Source of the DNA: Arcanobacterium haemolyticum DSM 20595
GTDB taxonomy: Bacteria > Actinomycetota > Actinomycetes > Actinomycetales > Actinomycetaceae
NCBI RefSeq assembly: GCF_000092365.1
Contig: NC_014218.1
Location: forward strand, 1,860,001-1,924,000
Length of the DNA stretch: 64,000 bases
Direction: 5' to 3'
Within the stretch, counting starts at the first letter, position 1. The number at the start of each line of letters is the position of its first letter. Below the pieces are notes generated by a model. That model made no database searches and was not told where the DNA came from. It was given only the letters and a program-made list of their open reading frames with translations. The position numbers were made by a program, and so were the translations under genes. Of the stretch, positions 28,166-38,293 are shown one piece after another.

Positions 28166-28621
28166 TCACCGCCGCGCTTCAAACCAATCCTGCAAGATGG
28201 CCACGTTTTCGGCTTCGCACAGGCCGCCGATCACTTCAACAACATGGTTGAGCCGGGCGTCGCGCAGCACGTCCCGCACAGACCCAGCAGCGCCCGCCTT
28301 CGCGTCCCACGCCCCGAAAACCACCCGCGACACCCGCGAGTTCACGATCGCCCCGGCGCACATGGTGCACGGCTCCAGCGTTACAACAAGGGTGCACCCG
28401 CTTAGATTCCACCGCCCCAGCGCCCGCGCTGCCTCCCGCAGTGCGTTCACCTCGGCATGTCCGCACGGATCGGCATCGGCTTCGCGCGTGTTCCATCCGC
28501 GCCCAATCACGCCCCCATCAGGGCCAAGAATCACGGCCCCCACGGGAACGTCGCCGTCTGCCCCGGCCCGCCGGGCTATTTCCATGGCTTCGTGCATGGT
28601 AACCGTCTCAGATTCGTACAT
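28166..28621 (-). CDS. tadA: tRNA adenosine(34) deaminase
   Basis: About 151-residue zinc deaminase that converts wobble adenosine to inosine in tRNA-Arg(ACG). The active site CGHAEVNALREA carries the zinc histidine and catalytic glutamate; EPCTMCAGAI carries the two zinc cysteines. The C terminus VRDVLRDARLNHVVEVIGGL is typical. I chose the ATG at 28621 (MYESETVTMHEAM); an upstream ATG in the same frame reaches 28651. It is divergent from upp with about 50 bp between, a common actinobacterial arrangement. Confidence 0.92.
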   Translation of the reverse strand: MYESETVTMHEAMEIARRAGADGDVPVGAVILGPDGGVIGRGWNTREADADPCGHAEVNALREAARALGRWNLSGCTLVVTLEPCTMCAGAIVNSRVSRVVFGAWDAKAGAAGSVRDVLRDARLNHVVEVIGGLCEAENVAILQDWFEARR

Positions 28622-28671
28622 GCTTCTTATTTTATGCATGCATCCTGCCAAGAAAACGGTAGATTAGAGGT

Positions 28672-29310
28672 ATGGAACTTCAGGTTATTAGCCACCCACT
28701 TGTGGCACACAAGCTTACAACGTTGCGTGATAAGCGCACGCCGTCCCCGGTTTTCCGCCAGTTGGTTGAGGAAATCATTATGCTGCTTTCGTATGAGGCA
28801 ACGCGTGAGGTTTTGACCGAGCCTAAGACTATCGAAACGCCTGTAGCTGAAATGGTGGGTACAACGATGGCTCACCCGCGCCCGGTTGTGGTGCCGATTC
28901 TGCGTGCTGGTTTGGGCATGTTGGAGGGTATGGTTCGGGTTATTCCGGCTGCTGAGGTCGGTTTCTTGGGCATGAAGCGTGATGAGGAAACGCTGGAGGC
29001 GATTACGTATGCGAATCGTTTGCCGGATGATTTGCATGATCGTCAGTGTTTCGTGTTGGATCCGATGCTGGCTACGGGCCACACGTTGATTGCGTCGATT
29101 GATTACTTGCTTGAGCTGGGCGCACGTGACGTCACCGCGATTTGTATTTTGGCTGCTCCGGAGGGTTTGAAGGCTTTGGAGGAGCATATTGGCGATCGCG
29201 GCAATGTTCGTATTTTGGTTGCGGCGGTTGATGAGAAGTTGAACGAGAAGGGCTTTATTGTGCCTGGTCTTGGTGACGCCGGCGATCGCCTGTACGGGAT
29301 TGTTGACTGA
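28672..29310 (+). CDS. upp: Uracil phosphoribosyltransferase
   Basis: 212-residue pyrimidine-salvage enzyme (uracil + PRPP to UMP). The PRPP-binding loop [18 protein letters not shown] and the uracil-binding C terminus [17 protein letters not shown] are intact, as are [19 protein letters not shown] at the N terminus and [19 protein letters not shown]. Normal length. The next gene starts two bases after its stop. Confidence 0.97.
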   Translation: MELQVISHPLVAHKLTTLRDKRTPSPVFRQLVEEIIMLLSYEATREVLTEPKTIETPVAEMVGTTMAHPRPVVVPILRAGLGMLEGMVRVIPAAEVGFLGMKRDEETLEAITYANRLPDDLHDRQCFVLDPMLATGHTLIASIDYLLELGARDVTAICILAAPEGLKALEEHIGDRGNVRILVAAVDEKLNEKGFIVPGLGDAGDRLYGIVD

Positions 29311-29312
29311 TC

Positions 29313-30311
29313 GTGTCACATTTTTACAGCGCAACGTTTGGCCCGGGTGTTCCTGATTACCTCGGGCCGCGTTGGGTTGCGCGCACCGCGTTTTTGAATG
29401 ATTCCGACGCCGGTACCCCACCTCACCGGCCGGACGTTGCGGTGTTGGTGAGTGAGTACGACGCCGATGCTCGCGTTTCCGATTCGGGTGCGGCCGCGTT
29501 GTGGTTGCCTGGTTTTGTGGATTCCTTTTTCCATGTGGAGCAGGCGGCCGCGTGGGGCGCGGTGGGTATTCCTTTATATGGGTTGGATTTTCGACGTTCG
29601 GGCCGCGCGTTGCGGGTGGCGAATCGGCGTGATGATCTGCGCGATTTATTGATCCGTGAGGAAGAGATTTTTGTTGCTCTGAATCATTTACGTTCGGTGG
29701 GTGCGAAGCAGATTGTGTTGATCGGGCATTCTACGGGTGGTTTGCAGGCGGCGTTGTTTGCGGATCGGCATCCTGGTGCGGTTGATGCGGTTATTTTGAA
29801 TTCGCCGTGGCTGGAACACAATGGGCCAATGTGGCAGAAAACAGTGGCTACATCTGCGATTATGCAGCTTGCCCGGGTGGCTCCTACGTTCCCGGTGGCA
29901 CGTTTGCGGCGTAATTATGCGCGTAGTTTGCATACTGATTTTGGTGGCGAATTCACGTTTGACCCGGCTCATAAACCGCTAGAATCTGGCCCTGTTTTTG
30001 CCGGTTTTCTGGCGGCTGCCCGCCGTGCCCATGCGATGGTGGCGAAGGGTCTACATATTCATGAACCTGTTCTTGTGGCTCATTCGGATGCATCCGGGAA
30101 CAGCGCGAATCCAAGCGCAGATGAGTTGGCGCGCACCGACGTCGTCGTCAATGTGAAAGATATTAAACGTTTGGCTCCCACGCTCGGTGACCACGTGGAA
30201 ACCCTGGAAGTGATCGGAGGCCGCCACGACCTGGCCCTTTCGGAATTGCCGGCGCGAAACCGGTACACGCGGGACTCGATCCGGTGGGCGCTGCGGCAAC
30301 TCGGCCGCTAA
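29313..30311 (+). CDS. Alpha/beta hydrolase
   Basis: 332-residue serine hydrolase of the alpha/beta fold: nucleophile elbow GHSTGGLQAALFA, YGLDFRRSGRALR before it, and a late GGRHDLALSELP that supplies the catalytic histidine. It resembles the serine aminopeptidase S33 / lysophospholipase-like hydrolases of actinobacteria. The start is GTG at 29313, two bases after upp, so the pair is co-transcribed. The substrate is unknown. Confidence 0.85.
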   Translation: MSHFYSATFGPGVPDYLGPRWVARTAFLNDSDAGTPPHRPDVAVLVSEYDADARVSDSGAAALWLPGFVDSFFHVEQAAAWGAVGIPLYGLDFRRSGRALRVANRRDDLRDLLIREEEIFVALNHLRSVGAKQIVLIGHSTGGLQAALFADRHPGAVDAVILNSPWLEHNGPMWQKTVATSAIMQLARVAPTFPVARLRRNYARSLHTDFGGEFTFDPAHKPLESGPVFAGFLAAARRAHAMVAKGLHIHEPVLVAHSDASGNSANPSADELARTDVVVNVKDIKRLAPTLGDHVETLEVIGGRHDLALSELPARNRYTRDSIRWALRQLGR

Positions 30312-30396
30312 TTCGCGCGTTTTTGCCGGAACGTTTACGCTTATATACGTATATCTGCCGCGACGCGGCGAAACGTAACCTCGAAGGAGATTCGCG

Positions 30397-31254
30397 ATGG
30401 GCAAGGCGAGCCGCCGCAACAAAGAAAACAAGCCAAAGAAGGTCCGTATCCAGTTTGTGGACCGTCCGTTCGAAGGCCTCGCGTTCGAACCACAACTCGT
30501 GGCGATGCGTGAGATTCTGCCGGCCGCAACCCTGCCGGTGAAGACTGTTGCCGAACACGGCGCTGAAGAACTGCAGATTGTTACGTTGCTGCCGGGGATG
30601 GCGGCGGCGTCGCGGCGGAAAGACGGCGTGCTGCTGGTGGCGGCACAGACCGTGATGAACTCGGGCGATGTTTCGCTAGATATTGCCGATCGTATCCTTA
30701 AGGGCCTCGAACTCAAGCCAGGCGAAACCTTGCAGCAGAACGATCAGCCAGTCCCAGGGCCGCGCTTGCAGGACGTTCTTGATCTGTCGTTCGAATCCGT
30801 GATGGAACTGCACGATGACTACGCTTTCTGGGTGGATCCGGCCGAACTTGAGGATCCTCAGATGAAGGCTGCCGTGGAGCAGACCCGCGATCAGGTTCTG
30901 CCAACCGCCGAAGTTCCAGGCGTTGACGGCGCTTTCTGGTGCCGTATGCAGCGCGAATTCGTGCGCTGGGTGCGCCCGGAACCAGAAGCACAGGTGTTGG
31001 ATGCGTTGGCTCGTATGCATCAGGTGCGCGAACTTGGATTTGAAGGTGGCCGTTTTGTTGGCGCGTTCCGCGCGCTCGGCCTGCTCATCCCAGTGTTTGA
31101 GCTGGAAGCAGGGGCCGAAGCCGACGAACTGACCAAGCCAATGGAGGCCTTCGTTGAGCGCTTCAGCAAGGCCATGGCTGTGACCGATGCTTTGACTCCG
31201 GAAGAACGCCGTGCGCGCGCGGGCATCATCTCACGTCAGGTGACTCTGCGATAA
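30397..31254 (+). CDS. DUF5926 family protein
   Basis: 285 residues starting MGKASRRNKENKPKKVRIQF, a basic start followed by RPFEGLAFEPQLVAMREILP and SGDVSLDIADRILKGLELKP, characteristic of DUF5926, a conserved actinobacterial family of unknown function. A clear AAGGAG precedes the ATG at 30397. A terminator lies at 31331. Confidence 0.85.
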   Translation: MGKASRRNKENKPKKVRIQFVDRPFEGLAFEPQLVAMREILPAATLPVKTVAEHGAEELQIVTLLPGMAAASRRKDGVLLVAAQTVMNSGDVSLDIADRILKGLELKPGETLQQNDQPVPGPRLQDVLDLSFESVMELHDDYAFWVDPAELEDPQMKAAVEQTRDQVLPTAEVPGVDGAFWCRMQREFVRWVRPEPEAQVLDALARMHQVRELGFEGGRFVGAFRALGLLIPVFELEAGAEADELTKPMEAFVERFSKAMAVTDALTPEERRARAGIISRQVTLR

Positions 31255-31330
31255 TGCGGGAGGTCTTCTGGTGCACATGCTGTAGGCGTGCGCACTAGCC
31301 ACTGACTGTGTGAGGCTGTTGGGCCTTGAT

Positions 31331-31367
31331 GGGTGGGTTTGGAGCAGGGCTCCGAACCCACCCCTTT
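31331..31367 (+). terminator. Terminator of the DUF5926 gene
   Basis: GGGTGGGTTTGGAG pairs with CTCCGAACCCACCC (one G-T) around CAGGG, followed by CCTTTCG. Confidence 0.8.
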
Positions 31368-31515
31368 CGTTTACCCAAAGTCCAGCTTTGCTGTGGCTAT
31401 GTTGCCCAACACCTGCTTCCCCTTGCCCAGATCCACCCCAGCCCTCTCTCTGATCTGCCCGTTTCCTACGTCTCACCGCCGTATTTCACCAGAACTTTAC
31501 TGACTTTTTGGAGTA

Positions 31516-32301
31516 TTGTTACGTGTTGTGAACAAAGAACAACGCGTAGCAGTGATTATTCCGGCGAAGAATGAAGAGGAACGTATTGCGGCAACTATTA
31601 TGGCCGCCCGCTCGATTCCTCATGTGGATCTTGTTGTTGTTGTTGATGATGGATCTACGGACAATACGCAGGGCGTGGCTCGGGCGGCGGGCGCCTCGGT
31701 TGTTCGGCATGCCGTGAACCGTGGCAAGGCGGCAGCGATGGAAACCGGCGCCGCTGTTGTTGCGATGCGTGATGTGGAGGGCCGGGATCCGCGCGCACTC
31801 CTTTTCTTGGATGCAGATTTGGCGGATTCCGCTGTTGAATGTGCCCCGCTTGTTTCTACTGTTTTCTCAGGTGGCGTTGATTGCGCGATCGCATACTTGC
31901 CGCCACAGTCTGGCGCGGGCGGCATGGGCATTGTTACCAAAACTGGCCGCAACGCGATCCGTTTCCTCACGGGCTGGTTCCCTCGCCAGCCGCTTTCAGG
32001 CCAGCGTTGTCTTACCCGCAAGGCTTTCGATGCCGTCGTCCCTCTCGCTTCCGGCTGGGGTGTTGAAGTTGGGATGACTATCGATCTTCTCGTTGCCGGC
32101 TTCACCGTTCAAGAGGTGAATTGCGAACTGCGCCACCGCGTCTCCACGAATGATTGGGCGGGCCAGATGCACCGCGCGTCGCAGTTGAAGGGTGTGCTGA
32201 AGGCGGCCACTGCCCGGATCCTGCGCGATCACAAGGTGCGCAATCCGCGCCGCTCCTCCGCGGCCGATCACGGAAAGCCGTTTAATTCGTATAACGCCTA
32301 A
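31516..32301 (+). CDS. Family 2 glycosyltransferase
   Basis: About 261-residue GT-A glycosyltransferase. AVIIPAKNEEERIAATIMAA opens the nucleotide-binding fold, VVVDDGSTDNTQGVARAAGA follows, and FLDADLAD is the metal-binding DxD-like motif. NRGKAAAMETGA matches the dolichol-phosphate-mannose-synthase / glucosyl-phosphoglycerate-synthase type. The acceptor is unknown. The start is TTG at 31516 or, more likely, GTG at 31528, which gives better spacing to the GGAG at 31510. Alone on its transcript. Confidence 0.85.
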   Translation: MLRVVNKEQRVAVIIPAKNEEERIAATIMAARSIPHVDLVVVVDDGSTDNTQGVARAAGASVVRHAVNRGKAAAMETGAAVVAMRDVEGRDPRALLFLDADLADSAVECAPLVSTVFSGGVDCAIAYLPPQSGAGGMGIVTKTGRNAIRFLTGWFPRQPLSGQRCLTRKAFDAVVPLASGWGVEVGMTIDLLVAGFTVQEVNCELRHRVSTNDWAGQMHRASQLKGVLKAATARILRDHKVRNPRRSSAADHGKPFNSYNA

Positions 32302-32441
32302 TGTCCGTTATTACAGTAGGCAAAAACTTGCCATGTCATAATAATCGTGCGCACTTTTCCCGAATTTCCAAAAACCTACACTAAAGTAACCGAGGTTAAG
32401 GTAGTGTGATCATCGCAGGTGCTCGGCGTTTTGGAGGCGTT

Positions 32442-33368
32442 ATGCGCGATTTTGATTCAGACGGCAACCGTTTACTGCTCCCTCTTGGGGCATCTAAGTT
32501 GGCGGAGGATGCCTATCTGAGCCTTCTCCTTGAGCAGGATTTGAATATTCCTGACGATGTTATCGATGAACTTCTTGATCTTAACTTGGTTGCTTTTGGG
32601 GAGGACGGCCTGGTTCCGCAGCCTGCTTCTGCGATTTTGCAGGAGGCTTTGGATTCGAAGTTTGCTGAAGTTAAGAAATTGAAGGATTCGTTGAGTGCTT
32701 TTGAGGCGATGGAGTCTCACACTCGGAAGAGTTACCACAATGTCACGGTGAGTTTGCGTGAGATGGATATGTGGTACAACAAGATTCTTGATGGTGCTCA
32801 GTCACATATTCGTTATTGGGATAGTGAGCCGCATATTCACAAGGAGTTGACTACTCCGTTGTTTTCTTCGTTGTGTGAGCGTGGGGTTTTTATTGAGTCG
32901 GTTTATGAGTCTGAGTCGTTTGATGATCCTGCGTTTACGGATGCGGTGATGGAGTGTGTTCAGGCTGGTGAGCATGTGTCGGTTGCGCATAAGCTTCCGT
33001 TTCGTATGTTGATTGCGGATGATCGTGAGATCATGATTATGTGGAAGAATGATGCGGATCTTCCGATTGCGATGGTTTCTGACGATATTCATTTGATTGA
33101 TTTTTTGCTTCGCGGTTTTGATTACATGTGGGAGCGTAGTATTCCGTTTGGGAAGCGGCGCGTGGGTGGTGACGTCACGATTCCTGATGATGCGAAGGAG
33201 ATTTTGAGTTTGATGTCAGCGGGTTTGACTGACGACGCGATTGCCCGCCGTCTCGGGGTCAGCTCACGTACCGTTGCACGACGCGTAGGCTCTCTCATGG
33301 CCGCCTTGAACATCAATACAAGGTTCCAGTTGGGGATCAAGGCGCAGCAGATGTTTTTGGGGAGTTAA
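32442..33368 (+). CDS. LuxR-type HTH transcriptional regulator
   Basis: 308 residues. The C terminus is a LuxR/NarL-like helix-turn-helix: ILSLMSAGLTDDAIARRLGV then SSRTVARRVGSLMAALNI. The N-terminal two thirds show a helical region (SKFAEVKKLKDSLSAFEAME) and a domain like those of TrmB/LuxR single-component regulators in actinobacteria; no kinase or receiver domain is seen. The ATG at 32442 has GGAGG 4 bases before it, preferred over a GTG at 32406. The coding strand is strongly G/T-rich. The effector and targets are unknown. Confidence 0.82.
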   Translation: MRDFDSDGNRLLLPLGASKLAEDAYLSLLLEQDLNIPDDVIDELLDLNLVAFGEDGLVPQPASAILQEALDSKFAEVKKLKDSLSAFEAMESHTRKSYHNVTVSLREMDMWYNKILDGAQSHIRYWDSEPHIHKELTTPLFSSLCERGVFIESVYESESFDDPAFTDAVMECVQAGEHVSVAHKLPFRMLIADDREIMIMWKNDADLPIAMVSDDIHLIDFLLRGFDYMWERSIPFGKRRVGGDVTIPDDAKEILSLMSAGLTDDAIARRLGVSSRTVARRVGSLMAALNINTRFQLGIKAQQMFLGS

Positions 33369-33509
33369 GGCACGTCGCATCTTTTACGACGTAAAAGGGG
33401 CTGTTATAAGACGAGAATTAGATGACGTAACAGGATTTCATTGCCTAGCGTTTAGCCCGCAGTTCTAGAAGTTCGCAGCAGCACAGGGCCGTGCTAATGC
33501 CCGAACTTG

Positions 33510-35750
33510 TTAGGCTTCCGAACCCCGGCGCGTCACCAACACCAGCGGCGCCCCGAACACCACACCCAGCAGCGCAATAACCAGCCCCGAATCGTTCACA
33601 GCAACACCAACCACCACAAGGGCGATCATCGCCCGAACACCCCAGCGGAGATCGTCGCGGTGCGGCGCAGTTGCTGTGGCCACAGGCGGGCGGAGAACAA
33701 GCGGATCAGTAGAAGTAGAAACAGCTTCGCCACCGCGCACCCCAAACACCGCAGCAACCTTCGCGCGGCGCACCCAGCCCCACGCGAACAGCACAGCCAG
33801 CGCAACCCACACGAACCACGGCGCAGACCCAACCATAAACATAAACTTGCGGTAAATAATCACGGCGGCTTCGCCGTCGATCAAACTTTGGAAGAAACGC
33901 CCCATGTGAGTCCAGGAACTTTCCGGCCGCAACCAATCCACAAACGCACCAAACAGGGCTGCCACCGCGGCACACACCACGATCACAGACACACTGCGCG
34001 CAGTGAGCCCCCGGCCCACCATCACCACGAAAATCACCAAATACGCAGCCACCAGTGCCGGCACGCCACCAAAATCGGCGCCCAACGCGCCAGACCCATC
34101 AATCACCACGGCGATCATGCCAAGCGCAATCACGGCCGCAGGCACAACCAGGCGCTCATGCCGCCCACGCAATGCCCGCACCGCCACGAAAGTCACATAG
34201 ATCATCGCCAACGCAAACACGGTAAACGGCGCATTCGACAGCCCGTAGAAACGCCCGCCCTGCTGCGGCTGATCGCCCAGTACAGACGACGCATGCAGCC
34301 CCGACCCAAGAATCACATCCAGCCCAATCACCGCCGCGCTCACCAGCGCCACCAGCCCAGCCGGCTCAGCAAGCCGCAGGCTCACAGCAGCCACCACAAC
34401 ACCAATCAGCACCACGCCGCCCAAGAAGGCGAAGGTTGGCATGGACGCCCGCCACCACGGCACCAGGTTGGCCAAGAACGAACCGGCAGGCAGCATGGCT
34501 ACAACCAGCCCGAAGAAACGATGCCCAGCAGAAAGTTCAGGCCGCCGCCCAGCCTTCCACCAGCGCACCACAAACCACGCCAGGAAAACACCGGCGGAAA
34601 GGCTCATGAGCAGGTAGAACGGGCCCACAGCTGGCCGCACGGCGATCGCCCGCGCATCCGCATCCCGCAACGTGGCCATGATGGATTCGGAAGTCATCTC
34701 CGCCCCGTCGCGCATCGCCACCGGCGATCCCACAAAGTCCGCGATCGGCCTATGCCCCAGGAACATCATGATCGCCTGCGGCACATCCGTAAGTTGCACC
34801 AGCCCGTGGTGCCGGGTTGAGTTTGTGAACGCGAGCGTGCCGGGTTTGATGCCGTCCCCCGCGGCAGTCATGAGTTGCAGGTGAGCCGCGCCCGGATCAG
34901 AATCGGCCACAGACGCCACAAGGATCGTTGTATTCGGTTCAATTTCTGCCAGAAGTTTTCCCAGTTCAGCATCGATTTCGCGCACTTGTTGCGTGGCGCT
35001 CGGGGTACGCGCGCCCGGCGGCGCGAAAGCGGCGCGGAGATCTTGCAGCGTGCCTTTATCTTTGGCTTGCGCCCGATGCGGATCGGCGTTGTTCACGCGC
35101 CCCAGATCCACAATCACCAGGTCTGCATCAGCCACGCTCCGGTACGCTTGCGCCACGTCCCGCGCCACGCCGCGTTCGTACGTCACGTTAACATGGCTGC
35201 GGCCTGGGAGTTTTATGTTCGACGACGATCGGGCAGCTAACGCTGCCCCGGAGCCTACCGTGCCAACGGTGATGTTGCGTTCAGCTAATTCATCCCCAAA
35301 AGTGGCTCTAGGAGGAGAAAAAGGGGAGGTTTTTTCGCCGTCGATTCGTGCACGTTCCACTTTGGCGGGAAGCACCCCCGAAGGAGACGCGATAACAGGT
35401 TTAGCGCACCCTGTTTCTACCGGATCGGCCGCACGCACACCTTGGCTGATCGTGAGCCAGCCAGCGTTCGGGCAGGTGCTCACGCCAAGCGTTTTCACCA
35501 CCAGATTAGAGGAGGCCCCACGCGGCACCAGGCTCGCGAGCGCCGGCGTGTGTTCTTCAGAAACATCCGCCCAGTGAACACCACTAAACCCAATGAAAAC
35601 AGTGCGTTGGCCTACACCAGGTTGGCCGGCGTCTCCAGCCTGAGCAATCTGCCCCCCGCGCCACGCAGGGGTGAACAAAACACCCAAAAACGCTACGGTA
35701 ATCGAAACCGCCGCGATCCACCAGTGCGTTGATTGTTTCATTCGTGGCAT
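33510..35750 (-). CDS. Large polytopic membrane protein, paralogue 1
   Basis: 746 residues. An N-terminal signal-anchor (HWWIAAVSITVAFLGVLF) precedes an extracytoplasmic domain of about 330 residues with RTVFIGFSGVHWADVS, TCPNAGWLTISQGVRA and ADLVIVDLGRVNNAD. This resembles an alkaline-phosphatase-superfamily-type fold, though I see no complete metal site. The C-terminal half holds roughly ten membrane helices. The start overlaps the lipid-kinase stop by one base (TGATG), so the two are translationally coupled. A paralogue with the same plan lies at 39124-41430. Function unknown; an envelope-polymer role is inferred from context. Confidence 0.8.
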   Translation of the reverse strand: MPRMKQSTHWWIAAVSITVAFLGVLFTPAWRGGQIAQAGDAGQPGVGQRTVFIGFSGVHWADVSEEHTPALASLVPRGASSNLVVKTLGVSTCPNAGWLTISQGVRAADPVETGCAKPVIASPSGVLPAKVERARIDGEKTSPFSPPRATFGDELAERNITVGTVGSGAALAARSSSNIKLPGRSHVNVTYERGVARDVAQAYRSVADADLVIVDLGRVNNADPHRAQAKDKGTLQDLRAAFAPPGARTPSATQQVREIDAELGKLLAEIEPNTTILVASVADSDPGAAHLQLMTAAGDGIKPGTLAFTNSTRHHGLVQLTDVPQAIMMFLGHRPIADFVGSPVAMRDGAEMTSESIMATLRDADARAIAVRPAVGPFYLLMSLSAGVFLAWFVVRWWKAGRRPELSAGHRFFGLVVAMLPAGSFLANLVPWWRASMPTFAFLGGVVLIGVVVAAVSLRLAEPAGLVALVSAAVIGLDVILGSGLHASSVLGDQPQQGGRFYGLSNAPFTVFALAMIYVTFVAVRALRGRHERLVVPAAVIALGMIAVVIDGSGALGADFGGVPALVAAYLVIFVVMVGRGLTARSVSVIVVCAAVAALFGAFVDWLRPESSWTHMGRFFQSLIDGEAAVIIYRKFMFMVGSAPWFVWVALAVLFAWGWVRRAKVAAVFGVRGGEAVSTSTDPLVLRPPVATATAPHRDDLRWGVRAMIALVVVGVAVNDSGLVIALLGVVFGAPLVLVTRRGSEA

Positions 35751-36910
35751 CAGCTTCGCACCCGCACATTCAACGCGCCAGGGATGATGCGCGCATAAAC
35801 CCGGTTCGTGTATCCCAAAACATCCCCATCCACCTGCACCGGATGCAGATCGCGTGTTTCCAGAGTGGCTTCAGTGATCCGGTGAACATCCAGATCGCCC
35901 TGCGCGGGAACGCCCGGAATATCAACCTTTTTCATTCCAATCCCACGCATCCCTGCCCGGCGTAGCAAATCAGCCCAGCCGATCAGCCCAGCCCGAGTAT
36001 CAACAATCGCGAGTTCCATCCACCCATCATCCGATTTAGCTGTGGAATCCAAAATAAGCCCGCCCAACAGTTCACCACAGTTTAAAAACATGACGGTTCG
36101 AGCATCGGTAGTTACCGGTGCCGTAGCACTCCCCGCAGTAATCGTGGCAACCATCTTCGGAGCCAAAATATGAGGCAGGGCAGCCTTAAAATAGGCCGCC
36201 CACCCAAGCTTTTCTTTCAGTTTCTGGTTCGCATCGGCTTCAGCCATAATCGCAGCATCCAGCCCCATGCCCGCGTTCACTACAAACACGTGCTTCCCAG
36301 GCGCGGCCACATCACCGCTACCCAGATCCTTCGTTCCTCCCGCAGCCACAATCGATTCTCGCACCTGTAACACACCCACATCAATCCTGCGAGTAGCGCC
36401 AGTTAAGGCAATAACGGAAAGTTCCCGAAGGTCGTCGAGAGGAAAATTCAAATTCCGCGCCAAAAGGTTCCCGGTACCAATCGGAATCAACCCCATCGGA
36501 ATATCCGTACCAGCCAAACCTTCCGCAACCCGCCGAACGGTACCATCCCCGCCAACCGCAATCACAACAGACGCACCCGCGGCAATCGCTTCCCGAGTCT
36601 GCCCCAACCCCGGATCCTCCGCCGTAGTAGGCAACCACACGGGCTCCCCCAACGACGCATCGTGAGCCGTACGCGCCAAAACCGCACGCAACCCAGCCCA
36701 ATCTGTATTCTTCGTAGGGTTATACACAACGTAAGCGGCACCAGGAATATCCGCCAGCGCGCTCTGCGCCGATTCGCTCTCCCGCGAGGCGCTGGTTCTC
36801 CGCCGGTCAACAACCATCCCTCGAATCGCACGGCGATTACGAAGCATGCCAAAAAGCGCCACGAACGCAGCCACGAACGTAGCAACCGAGAGAACCAATT
36901 CCCAATCCAT
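35750..36910 (-). CDS. Diacylglycerol kinase-like lipid kinase
   Basis: About 386 residues. An N-terminal membrane helix ([19 protein letters not shown]) is followed by the DAGK catalytic domain: YVVYNPTKN, the nucleotide-binding [15 protein letters not shown] and [17 protein letters not shown], and a C-terminal domain with [15 protein letters not shown]. Family members phosphorylate diacylglycerol or sphingoid lipids. I chose the ATG at 36910; an earlier one at 36952 is possible. It is divergent from serS, as in many actinobacteria, and coupled to the downstream membrane protein. Confidence 0.87.
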   Translation of the reverse strand: MDWELVLSVATFVAAFVALFGMLRNRRAIRGMVVDRRRTSASRESESAQSALADIPGAAYVVYNPTKNTDWAGLRAVLARTAHDASLGEPVWLPTTAEDPGLGQTREAIAAGASVVIAVGGDGTVRRVAEGLAGTDIPMGLIPIGTGNLLARNLNFPLDDLRELSVIALTGATRRIDVGVLQVRESIVAAGGTKDLGSGDVAAPGKHVFVVNAGMGLDAAIMAEADANQKLKEKLGWAAYFKAALPHILAPKMVATITAGSATAPVTTDARTVMFLNCGELLGGLILDSTAKSDDGWMELAIVDTRAGLIGWADLLRRAGMRGIGMKKVDIPGVPAQGDLDVHRITEATLETRDLHPVQVDGDVLGYTNRVYARIIPGALNVRVRS

Positions 36911-37015
36911 ACGCCCAATCCTACTCGATACCTCCCACAGCTTATACAGCACATTTCACTTCCGCGCACACTCTGCGCTAGTAAGACCGGCCGGAAAAGC
37001 ACTAAACTTACACAC

Positions 37016-38293
37016 ATGATCGATATTCGTACCCTTCGCGAAAACCCAGAGGCCGTGCGTGCCTCCCAGCAGGCCCGTGGTGATGATCCCGCGCTTGTAG
37101 ATACTATTTTGGCCGCAGATGAAAAGCGCCGCGCCTCCCAGCAGGCGTTCGAAGATCTGCGCGCCCAACAAAAGAACCTCTCCCGCACCGTGGGCAAGGC
37201 GTCTCCAGAAGAACGCCCAGCTATTTTGGCGCAGGCCAAGGATATGTCTGACCAAGTGAAGGCTCTGGAAGCCGAATCCAACAAGGCGGCGGAAGAATTC
37301 CAGGCGGCCATGATGAAGCTGGCCAACCCTGTGTTGCCTACCGTTCCTGCTGGTGGCGAAGATGATTACGAAGTCTTACGTGAAGTGGGCACGATCCGCG
37401 ATTTCGCGGCAGAAGGATTTGAGCCTAAGGATCATTTGGACGTTGCCGAAGCGATCGGCGCGGTTGATATGGAGCGCGGCACCAAGGTTTCTGGCTCTCG
37501 TTTCTACTATTTGAAGGGTATTGGCGCCCGCCTGGAGTTGGCTCTGCTCACGATGGCAGCCGATCAGGCCGAAGCCAACGGTTTCACGTTGATGAACACG
37601 CCTACCCTTGTTCGCCCAGAAGTTATGGGTGGCACGGGCTTCTTGGGTGCTCACTCGGATGAAATCTACTACTTGCCAGCAGACGATCTGTACCTCACCG
37701 GTACCTCCGAAGTGGCCTTGGCTGGCTACCATTCGGATGAGATTTTGGATTTGAGCGATGGCCCGAAGCGGTATGCTGGCTGGTCTACCTGCTACCGCCG
37801 CGAAGCCGGTTCGTATGGCCGCGATACGCGCGGCATTATTCGCGTTCACCAGTTCAACAAGGTGGAAATGTTCTCCTTCTGCACGGCAGAGGACGCGGCG
37901 GACGAACACCAGCGTTTCTTGGCGTGGGAAGAAGAAATGTTGCAGAAGGTTGAGCTTCCGTACCGCGTTATTAACGTGGCGGCTGGCGATCTAGGCTCTT
38001 CCGCCGCTCAAAAGTTTGACTGTGAAGCCTGGTTGCCTACGCAGAACCGGTACATGGAAGTCACCTCCACCTCGAACTGCACCACGTTCCAGGCCCGCCG
38101 CCTTGGTATTCGCGAGCGAGTGAATGGTGGCACGCAGGCCGTGGCTACGTTGAATGGTACGTTGGCTACCACGCGCTGGTTAGTTGCCATGCTGGAAACG
38201 TATCAGCAGGCTGACGGTTCGATTTACATTCCTTCCGCGTTGCGTTCATACTTAGGTGGGCGTGAAATCATCGCTCCGGTAGCGAACGCGTGA
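37016..38293 (+). CDS. serS: Seryl-tRNA synthetase
   Basis: 425-residue class II aminoacyl-tRNA synthetase. The N-terminal coiled-coil arm ([20 protein letters not shown] to about residue 110) grips tRNA-Ser; the catalytic core shows motif 2 ([20 protein letters not shown]) and motif 3 ([12 protein letters not shown]), with [17 protein letters not shown] between. The ATG at 37016 marks the family start, so the long in-frame extension upstream is ignored. Its stop overlaps the GTG of the next gene. Three tRNA-Ser genes lie elsewhere in the window. Confidence 0.97.
   Translation: MIDIRTLRENPEAVRASQQARGDDPALVDTILAADEKRRASQQAFEDLRAQQKNLSRTVGKASPEERPAILAQAKDMSDQVKALEAESNKAAEEFQAAMMKLANPVLPTVPAGGEDDYEVLREVGTIRDFAAEGFEPKDHLDVAEAIGAVDMERGTKVSGSRFYYLKGIGARLELALLTMAADQAEANGFTLMNTPTLVRPEVMGGTGFLGAHSDEIYYLPADDLYLTGTSEVALAGYHSDEILDLSDGPKRYAGWSTCYRREAGSYGRDTRGIIRVHQFNKVEMFSFCTAEDAADEHQRFLAWEEEMLQKVELPYRVINVAAGDLGSSAAQKFDCEAWLPTQNRYMEVTSTSNCTTFQARRLGIRERVNGGTQAVATLNGTLATTRWLVAMLETYQQADGSIYIPSALRSYLGGREIIAPVANA

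Noticed and set aside
33507-34820. 437-codon plus-strand open frame
   Set aside because: Antisense to the large membrane protein; His/Arg/Pro-rich artefact of A/C-rich sequence.
36662-37015. Long N-terminal extension of seryl-tRNA synthetase
   Set aside because: The family begins at [13 protein letters not shown] (37016); the extension overlaps the divergent lipid kinase gene and has no homologous pattern.
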